Positions 1-9,100 of a DNA stretch of 64,000 nt are shown here, one piece after another. This DNA comes from Bryobacteraceae bacterium. Its GTDB lineage: Bacteria > Acidobacteriota > Terriglobia > Bryobacterales > Bryobacteraceae. The stretch covers positions 124,001-188,000 of the forward strand of contig JARKOC010000371.1 in assembly GCA_029975915.1 (NCBI GenBank), given 5' to 3'. Position 1 is the stretch's first letter. Every line of letters starts with the position of its first letter. Both the position numbers and the translations under genes were made by a program. A model generated the notes under the pieces. That model saw only the letters and a program-made list of their open reading frames with translations, was not told the DNA's origin and ran no database searches.

Positions 1-24
1 GCCGGCAAAAGGCCAGCCGACACT

Positions 25-47
25 GAAAAAATGACCAGCGCTGGTCA
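25..47 (-). terminator. Intrinsic terminator of the dipeptidase gene
   Basis: Read on the minus strand, the 16-base palindrome TGACCAGCGCTGGTCA (32-47) is followed directly by six T (26-31). It makes a 6-bp stem with a GCGC loop. The TGA stop codon of the dipeptidase forms the first three bases of the stem, so the terminator overlaps the end of the coding region. Confidence 0.75.
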
Positions 48-755
48 GCGGCCGGCTTCGATCTGTTTGAAGGTCTGGTTTCCGATCCCGTAGTGGCGCC
101 AGTCTTTGTAATCGAAGTGCCACCATTCGTAGGCGTACACCATGAAGCCTTCTTTCTCCATGGCATCACGCAGAATCTCGCGCAACTCGCGCTGGCGTGG
201 CGTGCCGCCGGGGTAGTCGGGATAGGCCCGCTCGCTCATTTCGTCATAGAGCGACGGCATCTCGACCGCCTTGCCGGTCTTCAGATCGTACAGCGTCACA
301 TCGGCCGCGCAGCCGCGATTGTGGCGTGACCCGTGCGCTGGATTGGCGACGAAATCGCGTTTGTCCACCGGCGTGGCCTCCCAGAAGATCCAAGTCACCC
401 ACCAAGGCCGGTAAGCATCGTGGACAACGATCCCATAGCCGGACTCTTTCAGACGCCGGTGCGCCCTCGCCAGCGCCTCCGCCGCCGGACGCTGCAAGTA
501 CGCGGCAGCCGATTCATAGACCGGCGCTCCGAGGAAGTTGTCCGTCCCGGCATAGCGGACGTCCAGACGAATCGTTTGGTCAAGAGAAGCTACGTTGACC
601 AGGTCCGGGAGCCGGAACGATCCCTCCTCGCGCGGCGGCGTTTGCTTCAACGCTTCCACCCGCAACTGCGCCACCGGACGAGCCGGCTCGATCCGGAACA
701 CCTCCTGACCGGCCAGCGGCAGAACGAGGAGCAGGACGGCGGCGAATCTTCTCAT
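45..755 (-). CDS. Secreted D-alanyl-D-alanine dipeptidase (VanX/DdpX, M15D)
   Basis: Zinc metallopeptidase that splits D-Ala-D-Ala or related dipeptides, acting outside the cytoplasm. The 236-residue protein starts with a signal peptide (Arg-Arg, hydrophobic run to about residue 16). The family signature is complete: SRHNRGCAAD with zinc ligands His145 and Asp152, then EWWH with catalytic Glu210 and third ligand His213; the conserved Arg of DAYRP is at 116. I chose the ATG at 755, not an upstream in-frame start, because it gives the signal peptide directly and lies 7 nt after a TAGAAT hexamer. It diverges from the hydroxyproline operon with 65 nt between start codons. In this setting, turnover of peptidoglycan or of dietary dipeptides is more likely than vancomycin resistance, since no vanHA genes are present. 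Substrate is inferred from family only. Confidence 0.9.
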   Translation of the reverse strand: MRRFAAVLLLVLPLAGQEVFRIEPARPVAQLRVEALKQTPPREEGSFRLPDLVNVASLDQTIRLDVRYAGTDNFLGAPVYESAAAYLQRPAAEALARAHRRLKESGYGIVVHDAYRPWWVTWIFWEATPVDKRDFVANPAHGSRHNRGCAADVTLYDLKTGKAVEMPSLYDEMSERAYPDYPGGTPRQRELREILRDAMEKEGFMVYAYEWWHFDYKDWRHYGIGNQTFKQIEAGR

Positions 756-762
756 TGGACCG

Positions 763-768
763 ATTCTA
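763..768 (-). promoter_or_regulatory. -10 element, probably leaderless, of the dipeptidase gene
   Basis: TAGAAT on the minus strand, separated from the ATG at 755 by 7 nt. A transcript starting about 7 nt after this hexamer would begin at the start codon, and no Shine-Dalgarno sequence is present. I see no clear -35 box. Confidence 0.5.
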
Positions 769-788
769 CCCGCCCTGGGTGAGCGGAG

Positions 789-794
789 TAGAAT
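789..794 (+). promoter_or_regulatory. -10 element of the hydroxyproline operon
   Basis: TAGAAT on the plus strand, 26 nt before the epimerase ATG at 821. It mirrors the TAGAAT of the divergent dipeptidase, so two back-to-back promoters share this short gap. No good -35 box is visible, so an activator may be needed. Confidence 0.4.
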
Positions 795-820
795 GGACCC
801 CAAGACCGCCGTTCTTTCTC

Positions 821-1762
821 ATGCACAAGATTCATATCATCGATTCCCATACTGGCGGCGAACCCACCCGCGTTGTCGTTTCCGGCGGCCCCGATCTCGG
901 CGCCGGGCCAATGAAGGAACGACTGGAGCGGTTCCGCGTTCAGCACGACCGGTTTCGTTCGGCTGTGGTGAACGAACCGCGCGGCTCGGATGCCATGGTG
1001 GGCGCCCTGATTTCACAACCAAACGAACTCGGTTGCGCCGCTGGAGTCATATTTTTCAACAACGTAGGCTACCTCGGCATGTGCGGGCACGGTTCGATTG
1101 GCCTGGCCGCGACGCTCGCCTACCTGGGCCGTCTGGAGCCCGGTGTCCAAAGGATAGACACCCCAGCCGGGGTGGTTACGGTGGACTACCACGGCGGCGG
1201 CGTTTCGACCATCGGGAACGTGGCCAGTTACCGGCTGACGAGACAAACTGAGGTGGACGTTCCCGGCATCGGCAAGGTCTGCGGAGACATCGCCTGGGGC
1301 GGGAACTGGTTCTATCTGATTCAAAGTTCACCGGTTCCATTGACGATGGATAATCTTGACGAGCTAACACAGTATACTTGGCGCATCCGGCAGGCTCTGA
1401 ACGCCAACGGCATCACCGGGGCGGGGGGAGCCGAGATTGACCATATCGAATTGTTTGGTCCGCCGTCGTCGCCGGAGGTGGCCGACAGCCGGAACTTCGT
1501 TTTGTGTCCCGGCAAGGCATACGACCGGTCGCCTTGCGGTACGGGAACCAGCGCCAAGATGGCCTGTCTGTATGCGGATGGCAAGCTGGCCGAAGGCCAG
1601 ACGTGGCGGCAGGAATCGATCGTCGGCAGCGTTTTTGAGGGGCGGATTGAGATCCGGGACGGCCAGGTGATGCCGTTCATCACCGGATCGGCGCACATCA
1701 ACTCCGAAGCGCACCTGATTCTGGACGAAACAGACCCGTTTTGTTGGGGGATCCGGCCATGA
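821..1762 (+). CDS. Proline racemase family; probable 4-hydroxyproline 2-epimerase
   Basis: Interconverts trans-4-hydroxy-L-proline and cis-4-hydroxy-D-proline by the two-cysteine mechanism, in the cytoplasm. In the 313-residue protein both catalytic cysteines are present: Cys88 in MCGHGSIG and Cys239 in SPCGTGTSAKMA. A Cys/Cys pair indicates epimerase or racemase activity; trans-3-hydroxyproline dehydratases carry Thr at the second site. The ATG at 821 gives the canonical N-terminus with DSHTGGEPTR. An in-frame upstream codon at 755 would add 22 unlikely residues. The gene overlaps the next by ATGA. Neighbouring D-hydroxyproline dehydrogenase subunits and a DHDPS-fold enzyme make hydroxyproline, not proline, the likely substrate. 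Confidence 0.88.
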   Translation: MHKIHIIDSHTGGEPTRVVVSGGPDLGAGPMKERLERFRVQHDRFRSAVVNEPRGSDAMVGALISQPNELGCAAGVIFFNNVGYLGMCGHGSIGLAATLAYLGRLEPGVQRIDTPAGVVTVDYHGGGVSTIGNVASYRLTRQTEVDVPGIGKVCGDIAWGGNWFYLIQSSPVPLTMDNLDELTQYTWRIRQALNANGITGAGGAEIDHIELFGPPSSPEVADSRNFVLCPGKAYDRSPCGTGTSAKMACLYADGKLAEGQTWRQESIVGSVFEGRIEIRDGQVMPFITGSAHINSEAHLILDETDPFCWGIRP

Positions 1763-2880
1763 GCGCGACGCCGGATGTCGTCATTGCCGGCGCGGGCATC
1801 GTCGGGGCGGCGTGCGCGCTGGAACTCGCCCGGCAGGGGCTGAAAGTCGCGGTCTACGACAAAGGCATGGTGTCCGGAGGGGCTTCGGCGGCGGCGATGG
1901 GCCACCTGTGCGTGATGGACGATTCCGAGGCACAGTTTCAACTGACGCGTTATTCGCTCGATCTTTGGAAAGACATGTCGCCCTCAATGCCGCCAGCCGT
2001 GGCCCACGTCTACTACGGAACGCTCTGGGTGGCGGCCGACGAAGAGGAGATGGCCGAGGCGAGAAGGAAGCACGAATTCTACACTGCCCGCGGCATTCCA
2101 GCGGAAGTCCTCGACGCCCAGCAACTCGCCGAGGCGGAGCCAAACCTGCGGCCCGGCCTCGCCGGTGGTCTTCTGCTACCGGCGGACAGCATCCTGTACC
2201 AGCCAGCGGCGGCCCGCTGGATGCTGGATGAAGCGATCAAGCTCGGAGCGGAGGTTCATACGGGCCGGACGATCGCCTCCATCGAAGATGACGGCCTGCA
2301 CATGGAGGACGGCGCAATCGTCCCGGGCGGGCGAATGGTGAACGGCACCGGGGCTTGGGCCGGCCAGTTGACGCGCAACACCCCGGTGAAACCCAAGAAA
2401 GGCCACCTGGTAGTGACCGAGCGGGCTCCCGATTTCTGCTTCCACGAGGTCGTCGAACTGGCCTATATCAAGTCGGCGCATTCGGGCGCGACCGAGGCCG
2501 TGGCCTTCAATGTGGCGCCGCGGCCGACGGGGCAAGTGCTGATCGGTTCCTGCCGCCAATTGGGCGTCTGGGATCCGGCGATCGACAACAAAATCCTGCA
2601 CAAGATGCTGCGCCGGGCCATTGAATATATGCCGGGGTTGGCCGAGTTGCGCGGGATCCGCACCTGGACCGGCTTCCGCGCGGCCACGCCGGATTCGCTG
2701 CCGCTGATCGGCCCGTGCCCCGGTTATCAGAAGGTCTGGCTGGCGACGGGGCACGAGGGGCTGGGCATTGGGATCTGCACTGGAACGGCCAAGGTCCTCG
2801 CGGCACAGATGCTGGGGACCAGTTGCGAGATCGCTGTAGAACCCTATCTGCCGTCAAGAAAGGCCATCCCCCATGACTGA
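1759..2880 (+). CDS. FAD-dependent D-amino-acid dehydrogenase; probable D-hydroxyproline dehydrogenase catalytic subunit
   Basis: DAO-family flavoenzyme of 373 residues that should oxidise cis-4-hydroxy-D-proline to the pyrroline carboxylate. The N-terminus has the dinucleotide-binding GAGIVGAACALELARQG, and the C-terminal FAD-contact region contains GHEGLGIGICTGTAK. The ATG at 1759 overlaps the epimerase stop by 4 nt (ATGA); a TTG at 1741 is in frame but unlikely. A small 2Fe-2S protein and a second FAD/BFD-type subunit follow at once, which is the architecture of multi-subunit D-hydroxyproline dehydrogenases (LhpB/E/F or HcnABC-like) rather than a free-standing oxidase. Electrons then probably go to the respiratory chain and not to oxygen; this is inference. 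Confidence 0.82.
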   Translation: MSATPDVVIAGAGIVGAACALELARQGLKVAVYDKGMVSGGASAAAMGHLCVMDDSEAQFQLTRYSLDLWKDMSPSMPPAVAHVYYGTLWVAADEEEMAEARRKHEFYTARGIPAEVLDAQQLAEAEPNLRPGLAGGLLLPADSILYQPAAARWMLDEAIKLGAEVHTGRTIASIEDDGLHMEDGAIVPGGRMVNGTGAWAGQLTRNTPVKPKKGHLVVTERAPDFCFHEVVELAYIKSAHSGATEAVAFNVAPRPTGQVLIGSCRQLGVWDPAIDNKILHKMLRRAIEYMPGLAELRGIRTWTGFRAATPDSLPLIGPCPGYQKVWLATGHEGLGIGICTGTAKVLAAQMLGTSCEIAVEPYLPSRKAIPHD

Positions 2881-3118
2881 CAGCATCGAAATCAATATCA
2901 ACGGGCGGCCTTACCGGGTCGCACGAGGGGTGACCGTCGCGGCGGCCATCCTGCAGGCCGGCATCACGTCCTTCTTCCATTCGCCGGGCGGCGAGCCACG
3001 GGCTCCGCTATGCGGCATGGGAGTCTGCTATGGCTGCATGGTGACTATTGATGGCGAGAAGGGCGTTTTGGCATGCCAGACGATGTGCAGGAAGGGCATG
3101 GAGGTGGTGACGGAATGA
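2873..3118 (+). CDS. Small (2Fe-2S) subunit of D-hydroxyproline dehydrogenase
   Basis: An 81-residue ferredoxin-fold subunit. Cysteines in the CGMGVCYGC arrangement plus a later Cys in LACQT form the plant-type 2Fe-2S ligand set; CRKG adds one more cysteine. It resembles the HcnA / sarcosine-oxidase alpha N-terminal iron-sulfur unit, here as a separate polypeptide. It overlaps both neighbours (8 nt upstream, ATGA downstream), which implies translational coupling and a fixed stoichiometry. Its likely role is electron transfer between the two flavin subunits. Confidence 0.85.
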   Translation: MTDSIEININGRPYRVARGVTVAAAILQAGITSFFHSPGGEPRAPLCGMGVCYGCMVTIDGEKGVLACQTMCRKGMEVVTE

Positions 3119-4386
3119 ACCACCAGAAGATTCATGCGCCCATCCTGATTGCTGGAGCTGGACCGGCGGGAATCGCAGCGGCGTGCGCCGCGGCCGAGTC
3201 GGGCGCGCAGGTCACGATGATCGATTTCGGCCCATCTCCGGGCGGGCAGATCTGGCGCAGCGGTAAGCCGGTGGACAAGTTGTCGGCGAGTTGGTTTCAA
3301 CGCTTGTCAAAACAAAATGACGTCGCGACGGTCGCGGCCCGCATCGTATCGGCGGAAGCGCCGGCCAGGAAATTGGCCGCCGAATCGGCCGACGGCGGTT
3401 CGATCGCGTTCACTTACGACAGACTCATCCTGGCCACGGGCGCACGAGAGCTGTTTCTGCCGTTTCCAGGCTGGACGCTGCCGGGGGTGGTGGGTGCAGG
3501 CGGATTGCAGGCGCTGGTCAAGTCTGGCCTTGATGTGCGGGGCAAGCGAATCGCCGTGGCCGGGTCCGGGCCATTGCTTCTGGCCGTGGCCGATTTGCTG
3601 CGGGAGCGCGAAGCGAACGTCCTATTCATTGCCGAGCAGGCGGACGGCAGTTCAGTCCGGAGGCTGGGCTTGAAACTGACCGCCATGCCAAACAAACTGG
3701 CGAAAGGGCTGGCGATTCGAGCACGACTGGCATCGATTCCCTACCTGGTGGGTTGCTGGGTGGAATCGTGCGAGGGCGATGGCAAGCTCCGCCGAGTCAG
3801 CGTCCAGCAAAAAGGACGTCAATGGAAAGTGGACTGCGACTATCTTGCGACGGGCTACGGGCTGGTCCCAAATACGGAACTGGCTGAAGTGCTCGGATGC
3901 GAGACGGGCGCCGACGGCGTTGCGGTGAGCCACCTCCAGCAGACCACCGCCGATGACGTGTTTTGCGCTGGCGAGGCCTGTGGGATCGGGGGGGTGGATA
4001 AAGCGCTGGTGGAAGGGTCAATTGCAGGCTACGCGGCGGCAGGCAAACTCAGAGCAGCCGAAGAACTGGCAGGCGAGCGAGCCAAACAAATTGAGTTTGC
4101 GGCTTTGCTCAAGGAGACGTTCGCCCTGCGGTCCGAACTTCGTTCGCTGACAAGGCCAGACACGATCGTGTGCCGTTGCGAGGATGTGCGGTTGTCCGAA
4201 TTTGAAGGCCGCGAGGGCTGGCGCGACGCCAAACTGCAATCGAGGTGCGGGATGGGCCGCTGCCAGGGGCGGGTGTGCGGTCCAGCGGTGGAGTTTCTGA
4301 AGGGGTGGAAACCATCACCGGCGAAGCCGCCGATCTTCCCGGCGAAGGTGAGCACGATGGTGGCCGAAGACGAGGGGGAATCATGA
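3115..4386 (+). CDS. FAD/NAD(P)-binding subunit with C-terminal BFD-like 2Fe-2S domain
   Basis: Pyridine-nucleotide-disulfide-oxidoreductase-fold subunit of 423 residues. GAGPAGIAAACAAAESG near residue 14 is the first Rossmann motif, and VAGSGPLLLAVADLL in the middle is the second. The C-terminus has four cysteines in CRCEDV and CGMGRCQGRVCG, a BFD-like 2Fe-2S domain as in HcnB and the SoxA/OoxA family. The ATG at 3115 overlaps the ferredoxin stop (ATGA); an in-frame ATG at 3073 lies inside the previous gene and is less likely. With the DAO and ferredoxin subunits it should form the heteromeric D-hydroxyproline dehydrogenase. Its stop overlaps the next start by ATGA. Confidence 0.83.
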   Translation: MNHQKIHAPILIAGAGPAGIAAACAAAESGAQVTMIDFGPSPGGQIWRSGKPVDKLSASWFQRLSKQNDVATVAARIVSAEAPARKLAAESADGGSIAFTYDRLILATGARELFLPFPGWTLPGVVGAGGLQALVKSGLDVRGKRIAVAGSGPLLLAVADLLREREANVLFIAEQADGSSVRRLGLKLTAMPNKLAKGLAIRARLASIPYLVGCWVESCEGDGKLRRVSVQQKGRQWKVDCDYLATGYGLVPNTELAEVLGCETGADGVAVSHLQQTTADDVFCAGEACGIGGVDKALVEGSIAGYAAAGKLRAAEELAGERAKQIEFAALLKETFALRSELRSLTRPDTIVCRCEDVRLSEFEGREGWRDAKLQSRCGMGRCQGRVCGPAVEFLKGWKPSPAKPPIFPAKVSTMVAEDEGES

Positions 4387-5279
4387 AATCGATCTGGCGC
4401 GGGGTCATCCCGGCGATTACGACTCCGTTTGCTGAAGACATGTCGGTGGACTACCGGACATTTGCCGAGCACTGCGAACTGATGGCCAAGGCGTTTTGCA
4501 CGGGCATCGTCATCGGCGGATCGCTTGGAGAGGGCGGCAGCCTGACGCTGGACGAGAAATCGCGTCTGATCGAAACGGCGAAGGAGGCCGTCGGCGGGCG
4601 GCTCAATATCTTCCTGGGTGTGGCGGCGTTGACGACGGCCGAGGCAGTGGAAACAGCGATCGTGGCGGCGAACAACGGGGCGGAGGGCTTGATGGTGCTG
4701 CCGCCGTATGTCTATGTGGGCGACTGGCGCGAAACCAAGGCACACGTGGACGCCATCTGCCAGGCGACGGGGTTGAGTTGCATGTTGTACAACAACCCGA
4801 TCGCCTACAAGACGGACTTCCTGCCGGAGCAAGTGGCGCAGTTGTTGGAGAGCAATCCGAATTTGCACGCGATCAAGGAATCAAGCGCCGATGTGAGGCG
4901 GATTGCGGCGCTGCGGTCACTGGCCGAAGGGCGGATGGACATCCTGGTGGGTGTGGACGATCTGATTGTCGAGGGGATTGGGGCGGGCGCGGTGGGATGG
5001 ATCGCGGGGCTGGTGAACGCGTTTCCGCGCGAGTCAGTCGCGCTGTTCAACCAGGCCCAACAGGGAGGCTATGAGGAAGCGTTCCGGTTATACAAGTGGT
5101 TCCTGCCCCTGCTGAGGATGGACACTGTGCCGAAGTTCGTCCATCTGATCAAACTGGTGCAGCAGGAGGTCCTCATCGGGAACGAACGGCTGCGGCCGCC
5201 GCGGTTGGCGCTCACTGGGGCGGAGCGGGAGGCGACGCTCAAGACGCTGCGGGAGGCGTTGGAGAACAGGCCGAATTAG
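4383..5279 (+). CDS. DHDPS/NAL-family lyase; probable 1-pyrroline-4-hydroxy-2-carboxylate deaminase
   Basis: Class I aldolase-fold Schiff-base enzyme of 298 residues. The catalytic pair is visible: Tyr136 in YNNPIAYKTDF and the lysine Lys165 in AIKESSAD. The substrate loop reads GGSLGEGGSLT in place of the GTTGE of true dihydrodipicolinate synthase. Placed last in a hydroxyproline operon, it should deaminate the pyrroline product to 2-oxoglutarate semialdehyde, the LhpC/HypD-type step. No 2-oxoglutarate-semialdehyde dehydrogenase follows, so the last reaction must be encoded elsewhere. The ATG at 4383 overlaps the previous stop by 4 nt; the frame is open back to 4245 but that part only shadows the previous gene. 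Confidence 0.82.
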   Translation: MKSIWRGVIPAITTPFAEDMSVDYRTFAEHCELMAKAFCTGIVIGGSLGEGGSLTLDEKSRLIETAKEAVGGRLNIFLGVAALTTAEAVETAIVAANNGAEGLMVLPPYVYVGDWRETKAHVDAICQATGLSCMLYNNPIAYKTDFLPEQVAQLLESNPNLHAIKESSADVRRIAALRSLAEGRMDILVGVDDLIVEGIGAGAVGWIAGLVNAFPRESVALFNQAQQGGYEEAFRLYKWFLPLLRMDTVPKFVHLIKLVQQEVLIGNERLRPPRLALTGAEREATLKTLREALENRPN

Positions 5280-5313
5280 GAACCGGCGGGGGCGGGGCGG
5301 TGTCTGTTTGGTC

Positions 5314-6078
5314 ATGAAGCGGCGGCTGGCGGTTGCGTTGGTGACCTTGATGGTTCCACTGCCGGGGCAGACTGAGACGTTGACGGTGAGCGGGCCGAGG
5401 CCGATCCACGCCGCTGTTGAGCAGTTGGCGGCGAAGCATGGCTGGCGGATCTGCTACGAGGAGACCCGGTCCAGCTTTCCTGGGGACTTTGAGCAGGGCG
5501 AGCCGAAGCCGGAGACGGTTGCGATCACCTACAGGCCGGATGAAGGGGCGGACGTTGTGTTGCGGAGGCTGGCGGCGGATCACGCCCGGCGCGGGAATGT
5601 GGGGCGGTTTGAGGCGAGGCGGGAGGCGGGGCGATGGATCGTCGCGGCGACTGAGATGCGGGGGAAGGATGGGAGGTGGGCGGAGGCGCGTTCGCCACTA
5701 GAGTACCCCGTGTCGATTTCGAAGGGCACAAGGGCATTGATTCCGCTACTGGAGGAGATGGGCAGGCAGTTATCGTTCCAAGCGGGGTTCAAAGTGTGGA
5801 TGACTCCGGGGGTGGCGTCGAACGGGCTGATGCAGAGGTCGGCGACGATCGAGTCGGCGAATGAGACCGCGCGGAGCGTGGTGGCGCGGATGTTGGAGGT
5901 GTGCCAGCACAACAGCATCCGGGGGTTCACGGGCATGGAGGTGGATTGGGACGTCATCTGCGGGGAAAACTTTGGCTGTTCTATGCGACTGGTGCGGGGC
6001 GGGCCGCTGCCGGTGTTCCCCTCTCCAGCGGCGCAGAGCCCGCTGGATTCGCTGGGGCCGCTGAACCGCAGACAATAG
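5314..6078 (+). CDS. Exported protein of unknown function with STN-like repeats
   Basis: 254 residues with a signal peptide (MKRRLAVALVTLMVPLPGQ). I do not recognise a named family. Two segments (about residues 25-105 and 140-205) each look like a short beta-alpha-beta unit of the secretin/TonB N-terminal (STN) type: in the first PIHAAVEQLAAKHGWRICYE is followed by VAITYRPDEGADVVLRRLAA, and in the second LIPLLEEMGRQLSFQAGF is followed by ESANETARSVVARMLE. Two cysteines near the C-terminus (ICGENFGC) may form a disulfide. It starts 34 nt after the hydroxyproline operon and runs convergently into the TonB receptor gene. The fold assignment is by eye and weak. The ATG at 5314 is preferred to the in-frame TTG at 5308. 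Confidence 0.7.
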   Translation: MKRRLAVALVTLMVPLPGQTETLTVSGPRPIHAAVEQLAAKHGWRICYEETRSSFPGDFEQGEPKPETVAITYRPDEGADVVLRRLAADHARRGNVGRFEARREAGRWIVAATEMRGKDGRWAEARSPLEYPVSISKGTRALIPLLEEMGRQLSFQAGFKVWMTPGVASNGLMQRSATIESANETARSVVARMLEVCQHNSIRGFTGMEVDWDVICGENFGCSMRLVRGGPLPVFPSPAAQSPLDSLGPLNRRQ

Positions 6079-6084
6079 GGCAGG

Positions 6085-6129
6085 CACAAAAAGAACCGGC
6101 CCCGCTCGCCCGAAGACGAACGAGGCCGG
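6085..6129 (-). terminator. Intrinsic terminator of the TonB receptor gene
   Basis: On the minus strand a 13-bp GC-rich stem (CCGGCC outer pairs, 6096-6129, with two G-T wobbles) is followed by TTCTTTTTGTG. It lies 25 nt beyond the receptor's stop codon. The plus strand has no T tract, so it mainly serves the minus-strand gene. Confidence 0.75.
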
Positions 6130-6153
6130 CAGGGGGAAACGGGTTCGTTTGGT

Positions 6154-9100
6154 TTACCAGATCAGCTTGGCGCCGAACTGGAAGTAGCGCGGCGAGCCGA
6201 CGTCGTTGATCTGGCCAAAGGCGGAGTTGCCAAGCGTCGTGTTGAAGCCGCCGAGGTTCATGTGGTTCATGGCATTGAACGACTCAATGCGAAGTTGAAC
6301 CTTCATGTTCTCGAGAACACGGATTTCCTTCAGGGCGAAGGCGCTCAAGTCGATGGAGCCGGGTCCGCGGATGATCCACTTTCCGGCGTTGCCGAAGGTC
6401 CAAGACGCCGGGCGGGCGAAGGCGGCGGTGTTGAAATAGCGGAACAAGGAACGCTTGTCAGGTTCCAGGTACCATTCGCCGACCACGTTGGGACGGGTGG
6501 CGACGCCACCTGAAACCGAGGTCAGTCCTGGCGAGAAGAGACGGCCCGATGTAAGCGTCCAGACGCCCGTGACGGACCAACCGCCCAGCACACGGCCGAG
6601 GAAGCCCTGCTGTTTGCGGTACCAGGGCAGTTCGTACGTATGCATGATGACGGCGTAGTGGCGGCGGCTTTCTTCGAGTTCAGAGCGGTCGGCTCGGATA
6701 TTCAGCGGATCCTGCATGCCGCCGGCGATGCCTTCATTGCCGTAGCCGATGATCTTGCCGAGGGTGTAGGAGAAGCTGTAGGTGAAGTCGCCGGTGCGGC
6801 GGCGGACGGCCATTTGCATCGAATTGTAGCTGGAGGTGGCCGACGGCTCGACCATGGTGATGCCGCCAAGGCCGCGGTAAGGCAGGTAGCGGCGGGTGTC
6901 CTGACCGACGTACTGCGACTGCTGCTGAGGCGTCAGGAAGTTGATGGGGCGCGAAAGAGAGAGGTGGCGGCCGCTGTTGCCGACGTAGCTGACGTCGAGC
7001 TGGGTCTTGTAGGGCAGCAGGGTTTGGATGCCGAAGCTGTAGTTGTACATGGTCGGCATCTTGTACTCCTCGGGCAAGGAGTTGGCGGCGATTGGGAACT
7101 GGGTGGTGTTGGGGATGCCGCTGGACGGGTTGTCGGCGAGACCGTTCGAGATGGCGGTCTGCTGGATGAGCGGAGCGCGAGCGCCCAGGTACCAGCCCGA
7201 GTAGGCGATGCCGGTAACGCCATGGAAGACGCCGGCGCCGGCGCGGATGGCCAGTTTGCCGTTGCCGAAGACGTCATAGGCAAAGCTCAGACGGGGCTGG
7301 AAGTTCGTTTTGCGGACGGGGTTGAAGCCCTTGGGCAAGCCTTTGAACATCGCCTTGAAAGTGGCGTCGTCGTACTGGAGGACGCGGCCCTTGGCCGAGT
7401 CGGGCCAGCCGGAGCCAGGCAGGACGAGACCGTTGTAGTAGTCGCCAGTGCCGGGGACGATGGATCCGTTGGCGGCCACTTGAGGCGCCTTGGCGGGATC
7501 CCAGTACTTGGCCATGAAGGCGACCAAGTTATTGTCGCGCGCGCCCCAGGGGGCGATGAAGGCCCAGCGCATGCCGTATTCCATGGTCAGACGGCGGTTC
7601 ATGCGCCAGGAGTCCTGGATGTAGAACTCACGGTCGTAGGACTGGTAGATGGTCTGCACGGGCGCGCTGACTTCGCTATAGGAGTCGAAGTTGCCAAGCA
7701 GGGCGTTGGCCCACGGGTGGCCGGAGTTGCGCGGGTTGGAGGCGGAACTGGTGAACGTGAAGGCGCCATTGTCGACGGCTTGATTCAACTCGTTCATGCG
7801 CATCCATTCCATGTAGAAACCGGCCTTGAGGGTGTGGGAACCGATAATTTTGGAGAAATTCTCGCGCAGGATGAAAGTGGGCGTGCGGGCGTAGCTGGGG
7901 TGGCCGCCGCCGCTGATGCCGGTGAATCCGTTGATGGAGACGTTGGGGATGCGGTCGAGGCGGTTGCCGGCGAAGACCTCAGGGAACGTGAAGCCGTAGG
8001 TGGCGCGTTTGATGCCGTCGCCGATCATGCGGAAGTCTTCACGGTAGTCGGAGTAGCCGTAGCTGAGTTCATTGATCGTAGTGGCATTGACGACCGTGTT
8101 CAGCGTGGCGACGTAGTTGTTGCCGCGGCGGTCGCGATAGGCCTGGAACAGCGGGATGTTGTTGCCGGTGTTATCGAAGAATGAAATGAAGTCCTGTTGT
8201 CCGGGCAGTGCGCGGAAGCTGAGCGACCAATTAGGCTTGATGTTGTAGTCGAGCCGGTAGATCAGGTCGTTGGATTCGGTGGGCTGGGAGTTACTGGCAT
8301 AGAAGTTGGCGCCCGGACCGGTGTAGTTGGGATTCGGATAGACCTTCTGAAGGGCCTTGCCGAAAGCGCTGATCCGTGCCACGGGAATCAGGTGATTGGG
8401 GAACGGCGCCTTAGTATCCGGATCGACTGGCTTCAGGGCGCTGGCGCTGAAGTCGCCGTTGCGTTCAAGTGTGGTCGGGATGATGGAAGTTTTTTGGTTG
8501 AAGCCGGAGTTGGTGCGGGCTTCCAGACCGACGAAGAAGAACAGCTTGTTCTTTTCCGTGTTCCACTTACCTGGAATGTAGACGGGTCCGCCGAGGGTGA
8601 AGCCGTAATTGTGGTAGCGGATGCGGGGACGACCGCCGACAACATATTGCTGGGCGGCGAAGGCTTCCGAGAAGTAGAACTCATAGGCGGAGAGGTGGAA
8701 GTCCTGCGTGCCGCGCCGGGTGGTGAAATTGACCTGCGCGCCGGTGGAGCGGCCGTATTCGGGGGCGTAGCGAGTGGCGGCCACTTTGACTTCTTCGACG
8801 AAATCGACGCCCATGATATTGTTCTGCTGGACGCCGTCACGGTTCCGGCCGTTGTTGACGCCGTCGACCGAGATGAAGTTCATGTCCTTGCGCTGTCCGT
8901 TGATCTGGAGGCCGCCCATGGAGTAACTCGTGCCGCGGAAGTCAGTCATGAAGTTGCCGTAGCGGGACACGACGCCGGGCATGATGCCGAGCATATAGAA
9001 GGGGTTGCGGCCTGGGAGGGCAAAGTTCTGAAGTTGCGCCTGGGTCACGGTGCGGGCGACTTCGCCGTTGGATGTTTCGATGAGCGGGGCATCGGTGGTC

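Noticed and set aside
45..755. Vancomycin-resistance gene cluster.
   Set aside because: Only a VanX-like dipeptidase is present; vanH, vanA-type ligase and a two-component system are absent.
29..803. Extension of the dipeptidase start to 803.
   Set aside because: The extra 16 residues are not a signal peptide, and the ATG at 755 is 7 nt from a TAGAAT hexamer and starts a good signal sequence.
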